Source: Dehalococcoidia bacterium (GTDB lineage: Bacteria; Chloroflexota; Dehalococcoidia; JAENJB01). Taken from it: a stretch of 7,798 nucleotides of DNA. The notes beneath the pieces were generated by a model that saw nothing but the letters and a program-made list of their open reading frames with translations, made no database searches and had not been told where the DNA came from. Each line of letters begins with the position of its first letter. The first letter of the stretch is position 1. The stretch spans positions 1-7,798 of the forward strand of contig JAUYGE010000173.1 in NCBI GenBank assembly GCA_030690705.1, read 5' to 3'. A program made the translations under genes and the position numbers. This document shows positions 5,063 to 7,798 of this stretch, in pieces.

Positions 5063-7528
5063 ATGGAAAAGAAGTATAAATACATACGTTTCTTCAAGGA
5101 AATCGGGGTTGATGATGTCGCGCTAGTAGGAGGCAAGACATCTTCCCTGGGGGAGATGTATCGCAAACTCACTCCGCAGGGGGTAAAAGTGCCCAATGGC
5201 TTTGCCATCACTGCCGATGCCTATCGTTATATTCTCGATCAGGCCAATGCCTGGGATGCCCTGCACAAAGCCCTGGAAGGTATTGATGCGGACAACATGG
5301 CTGACCTGGCAAACCGCGGCAAAGAGACACGGGCGATTGTCTATGGGGCTCCACTGCCAGTCGACCTGAGGCAGGAGATCCTCGAAGCTTACCATTCTCT
5401 ACAGGACGAGTACGGGCACGACCTGAGCGTGGCGGTGCGAAGCTCCGCCACCGCAGAGGACTTGCCCAACGTCAGTTTTGCAGGCCAACACGAGAGCTAC
5501 CTCAACATATTCGGTGATGAGTTGCTTCTAGACTCCTGCAAACGCTGCTTTGCCAGCCTTTTCACGGACCGCGCCATTCATTACCGTATTGACCAGGGCT
5601 TCGATCACTTCAAAGTGTACCTATCCATCGGAGTCATGAAGATGGTGCGCTCAGATATGGCAGCCAGTGGCGTTATATTCTCATTGGACACAGAGTCGGG
5701 TTTCCGCGACGTGGTATTCATAACCGGCGCCTATGGGCTCGGTGAGAATGTGGTTCAGGGTGCAGTGGACCCGGACGAGTTCTATGTCTTCAAGCCTACT
5801 CTGGAGCAGGGTTACCGCAAGATCCTGCGGCGCGTGCTCGGCAGCAAAGAAATCAAAATGGTTTACCGCGAAGGAGGGACACGCGAGGCCATCCGTAATG
5901 TTCCCACGCCTAAGACCGACCGCGAGCGTTTCTGTATCTCCGATGAAGAGGCACTCATCCTGGCGGACTATGCGGTCAAGGTGGAAAAGCATTATAGCCA
6001 GAAAGCGGGGCACCCTTTGCCTATGGATATGGAGTGGGCTAAGGATGGCAAAGATAGACAACTTTATATGGTCCAGGCACGACCCGAAACTGTTATCTCT
6101 CAGAGGCAGGCAAACATCCTTGAAGAGTATATACTTCAGGGCACCGGAGAGGTTTTGGCAACGGGCCGCTCCGTCGGCGAGAAAATTGCCAGCGGTACAG
6201 CTCATAATATTTTAGATTCTGCCCACCTTTCTGAATTTAAGCCTGGTGAAGTCCTGATAACCGATACCACAACTCCGGATTGGGAACCTATAATGAAGAC
6301 AGCAGCAGCCATTGTCACCAACCGGGGCGGACGCACCTGTCACTCGGCAATAGTCAGCCGGGAGCTGGGCATACCCGCTGTAGTGGGAGCCGAAAATGCC
6401 ACTTCCAACATTCATAGTGGTGAGAAGGTGACCGTCTCCTGCGCTGAAGGGGATGTTGGTAAGGTATACCGGGGCGAGGTTCCCTTTATGGTGAATAAAA
6501 CGGACCTTAGCGCTATACCGCGCCCGGCTACTGAGATAATGATCAACCTGGGTAATCCAGAGCTTGCCTTCAAGACAAGCTTCATTCCCAATGACGGGAT
6601 AGGCCTGGCCCGCATGGAGTTTATCATCAATGAATATATTAAGGCCCACCCCATGGCCCTGATCCATCCGGAAAAGGTCACTGATACCAAGCAGCGGGCG
6701 GAGATAGAGCGCCTTACGCAGGGTTATCAACAGCCCGCAGAATTCTTTATTGAGCGGCTGTCTGAGGGTGTCGGCACCATTGCTGCTGCTTTTTATCCCA
6801 AACCGGTGATAGTGCGGATGTCAGACTTTAAAAGCAATGAGTACGCCAGCCTCTTGGGCGGGAAATTCTTTGAGCCTGATGAGGACAATCCGATGCTGGG
6901 CTTTCGTGGGGCATCGCGCTATACTCACCCTGCTTATGTTGAGGGCTTCACAATGGAATGCGCCGCCATGAAGCGGGTTCGAGATGAGATGGGGCTTACC
7001 AACGTTAAGCTCATGATCCCCTTCTGCCGGAGAGTTGAGGAAGCAGCACGGGTAATTGAGAAAATGGCGGAGTTTGGCTTGGAGCGGGGCAAAAATGGCC
7101 TTGAAATCTATGTTATGTGTGAAATCCCCAATAATGTTATACAGATCGATGCCTTCGCCGAGCACTTCGATGGTTTCTCAATTGGCTCCAATGATCTTGC
7201 CCAGCTTGTCTTGGGGGTGGACCGTGACTCCGCAATCGTGGCTTTTGACTACGACGAGCGTGACGCCGGAGTAAAAGAAATGATTCGGCTCTCAGTCGAA
7301 GGTTGCAAGCGCAACAAACGGCATTCGGGGCTCTGTGGTCAAGCTCCTTCAGACTACCCGGAGATGGCCGAGTATCTTGTAGAGATCGGCATCGACTCCA
7401 TGAGCATCAATCCAGATGCTGTGCTTAAGACCACCTTGCATGTGCTGGATATCGAAAAAAGACTTGGCCGTAAATCACGAGATGGGCACAGGCAAAAAAT
7501 TCAACCGAGAAAGCGACTTAAGGCATAA
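5063..7528 (+). CDS. ppsA: Phosphoenolpyruvate synthase (pyruvate, water dikinase)
   Basis: An 821-residue PEP synthase (EC 2.7.9.2). It converts pyruvate + ATP + water to PEP + AMP + phosphate in the cytosol, the entry to gluconeogenesis. Three domains are seen in order. The first is the ATP-grasp nucleotide domain (1 to about 345), with LVGGKTSSLGEM (21-32), RSSATAEDLP (126-135) and the closing QARPETV (338-344). The second is the swivelling phosphohistidine domain, with GGRTCHSAIVSRELGIPAVVG, where His427 is the phosphorylated residue. The third is the PEP/pyruvate TIM barrel, with SDFKSNEY (587-594), GFRGASRY (613-620), MCEIPN, GSNDLAQL (708-715) and CGQAPSDYPE, where Cys758 is the expected proton donor. 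The TNRGGRTCH and SDFKSNEY signatures favour PpsA over pyruvate, phosphate dikinase. The last 20 or so residues are very basic and extend past the barrel. ATG 5063 has a weak AGGT (5051-5054) 8 bases before it, and no in-frame earlier start is seen. No ppsR-type regulator gene is adjacent. Confidence 0.94.
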   Translation: MEKKYKYIRFFKEIGVDDVALVGGKTSSLGEMYRKLTPQGVKVPNGFAITADAYRYILDQANAWDALHKALEGIDADNMADLANRGKETRAIVYGAPLPVDLRQEILEAYHSLQDEYGHDLSVAVRSSATAEDLPNVSFAGQHESYLNIFGDELLLDSCKRCFASLFTDRAIHYRIDQGFDHFKVYLSIGVMKMVRSDMAASGVIFSLDTESGFRDVVFITGAYGLGENVVQGAVDPDEFYVFKPTLEQGYRKILRRVLGSKEIKMVYREGGTREAIRNVPTPKTDRERFCISDEEALILADYAVKVEKHYSQKAGHPLPMDMEWAKDGKDRQLYMVQARPETVISQRQANILEEYILQGTGEVLATGRSVGEKIASGTAHNILDSAHLSEFKPGEVLITDTTTPDWEPIMKTAAAIVTNRGGRTCHSAIVSRELGIPAVVGAENATSNIHSGEKVTVSCAEGDVGKVYRGEVPFMVNKTDLSAIPRPATEIMINLGNPELAFKTSFIPNDGIGLARMEFIINEYIKAHPMALIHPEKVTDTKQRAEIERLTQGYQQPAEFFIERLSEGVGTIAAAFYPKPVIVRMSDFKSNEYASLLGGKFFEPDEDNPMLGFRGASRYTHPAYVEGFTMECAAMKRVRDEMGLTNVKLMIPFCRRVEEAARVIEKMAEFGLERGKNGLEIYVMCEIPNNVIQIDAFAEHFDGFSIGSNDLAQLVLGVDRDSAIVAFDYDERDAGVKEMIRLSVEGCKRNKRHSGLCGQAPSDYPEMAEYLVEIGIDSMSINPDAVLKTTLHVLDIEKRLGRKSRDGHRQKIQPRKRLKA

Positions 7529-7587
7529 GACGAGAGACTCGCAGGACTGAAGGTGGCTTCCTTTTCTGGTGTTGAGGAGCAAGAGAA

Positions 7588-7798
7588 GTGATAGACAAAA
7601 GTAAGACCAGGGCACAACTAATACAAGAGTTAGTTGAGCTACGCGAACACATTGCTGAGTTGGAGAAGTACTCAGTTCTTGTGGAGCAAGGGAACGATGG
7701 CATCATTGTTATTCAAGATGGCTTGATTGTCAATTTAAGTGATGAAGCTATTCAACAGGTATTAAGCGCCAAAATGGAAAGTGCATTGATTCTGCATC
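7588..7798 (+). CDS. PAS-domain signalling protein, N-terminal fragment (probable sensor kinase; 3' end outside window)
   Basis: A GTG at 7588 preceded by GAGGAGC (7574-7580), 7 bases away, opens a frame that runs off the right edge (70 codons visible). It starts with a short amphipathic coiled coil (KTRAQLIQELVELREHIAEL, residues 5-24) and then YSVLVEQGNDGIIVIQDGLI, the typical opening of a PAS fold (a 'LvEqs-DGIiviqDG' pattern). This coiled-coil-plus-PAS start is common at the N-terminus of hybrid or soluble sensor histidine kinases in Chloroflexota and Deltaproteobacteria. The output domain is not visible, so kinase is a guess and a diguanylate cyclase or regulator is possible. The gene is 59 bases after ppsA with no terminator between, so co-transcription is possible. 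It is clearly richer in A+T than the genes to its left. Confidence 0.7.
   Translation, partial: MIDKSKTRAQLIQELVELREHIAELEKYSVLVEQGNDGIIVIQDGLIVNLSDEAIQQVLSAKMESALILH

Noticed and set aside
4789..5079. A 96-codon plus-strand ORF spanning the divergent region and overlapping the ppsA start
   Set aside because: It crosses two likely promoters and a better-supported small ORF, has no ribosome site and shows no family resemblance.
7549..7566. GAAG/CTTC hairpin followed by T-rich bases after ppsA
   Set aside because: A 4-bp stem with broken T-run (CTTTTCT) is too weak to call a terminator.

Overview
The window looks like a stretch of bacterial chromosome made mostly of housekeeping genes. It carries a four-cistron minus-strand operon (greA, lysS, serS and a DUF1786 gene) and, divergent from it, a plus-strand phosphoenolpyruvate synthase gene followed by the start of a PAS-domain sensor gene. 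The left edge holds the 3' end of an EamA/DMT-type transporter gene. The operon's gene content, the style of the SerRS and GreA sequences, and the coiled-coil/PAS start of the last gene suggest a member of the Chloroflexota, perhaps Dehalococcoidia. That placement is an inference from family resemblance, not a measured one.

Layout. Positions 2-277 (+): transporter C-terminus. Positions 321-4680 (-): greA, lysS, serS and DUF1786, with gaps of 2, 14 and 0 bases, so almost certainly one transcript. Positions 4681-5062: a 382-base divergent control region. It holds a good sigma-A-type promoter for the operon, an intrinsic-terminator-like hairpin between that promoter and greA, a plus-strand promoter with a 25-codon signal-peptide-like ORF, and a consensus extended -10 promoter for ppsA whose mRNA would begin at a stem-loop. 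Positions 5063-7528 (+): ppsA. Positions 7588-7798 (+): start of the PAS gene, running off the edge.

The most striking feature is in lysS. The gene is full length and well conserved, but one in-frame TGA replaces codon 292, where homologues have Lys or Arg. It separates motif 2 from motif 3 of the catalytic domain, so neither half could work alone. Either this is a sequencing or strain-level C-to-T change, or full-length LysRS is made by readthrough of a leaky UGA-C, or two fragments assemble. None of the six identifiable gene ends in the window uses TGA as stop, which makes the codon worth a genome-wide check. Only one internal TGA occurs, which argues against wholesale reassignment.

The genes fit growth-linked functions: tRNA charging (LysRS, SerRS), rescue of backtracked RNA polymerase (GreA) and gluconeogenic PEP formation (PpsA). 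The hairpin in the greA leader suggests that the whole synthetase operon is set by premature termination. I see no mobile element, CRISPR array, tRNA or rRNA gene. No wholly new multi-gene system is evident.
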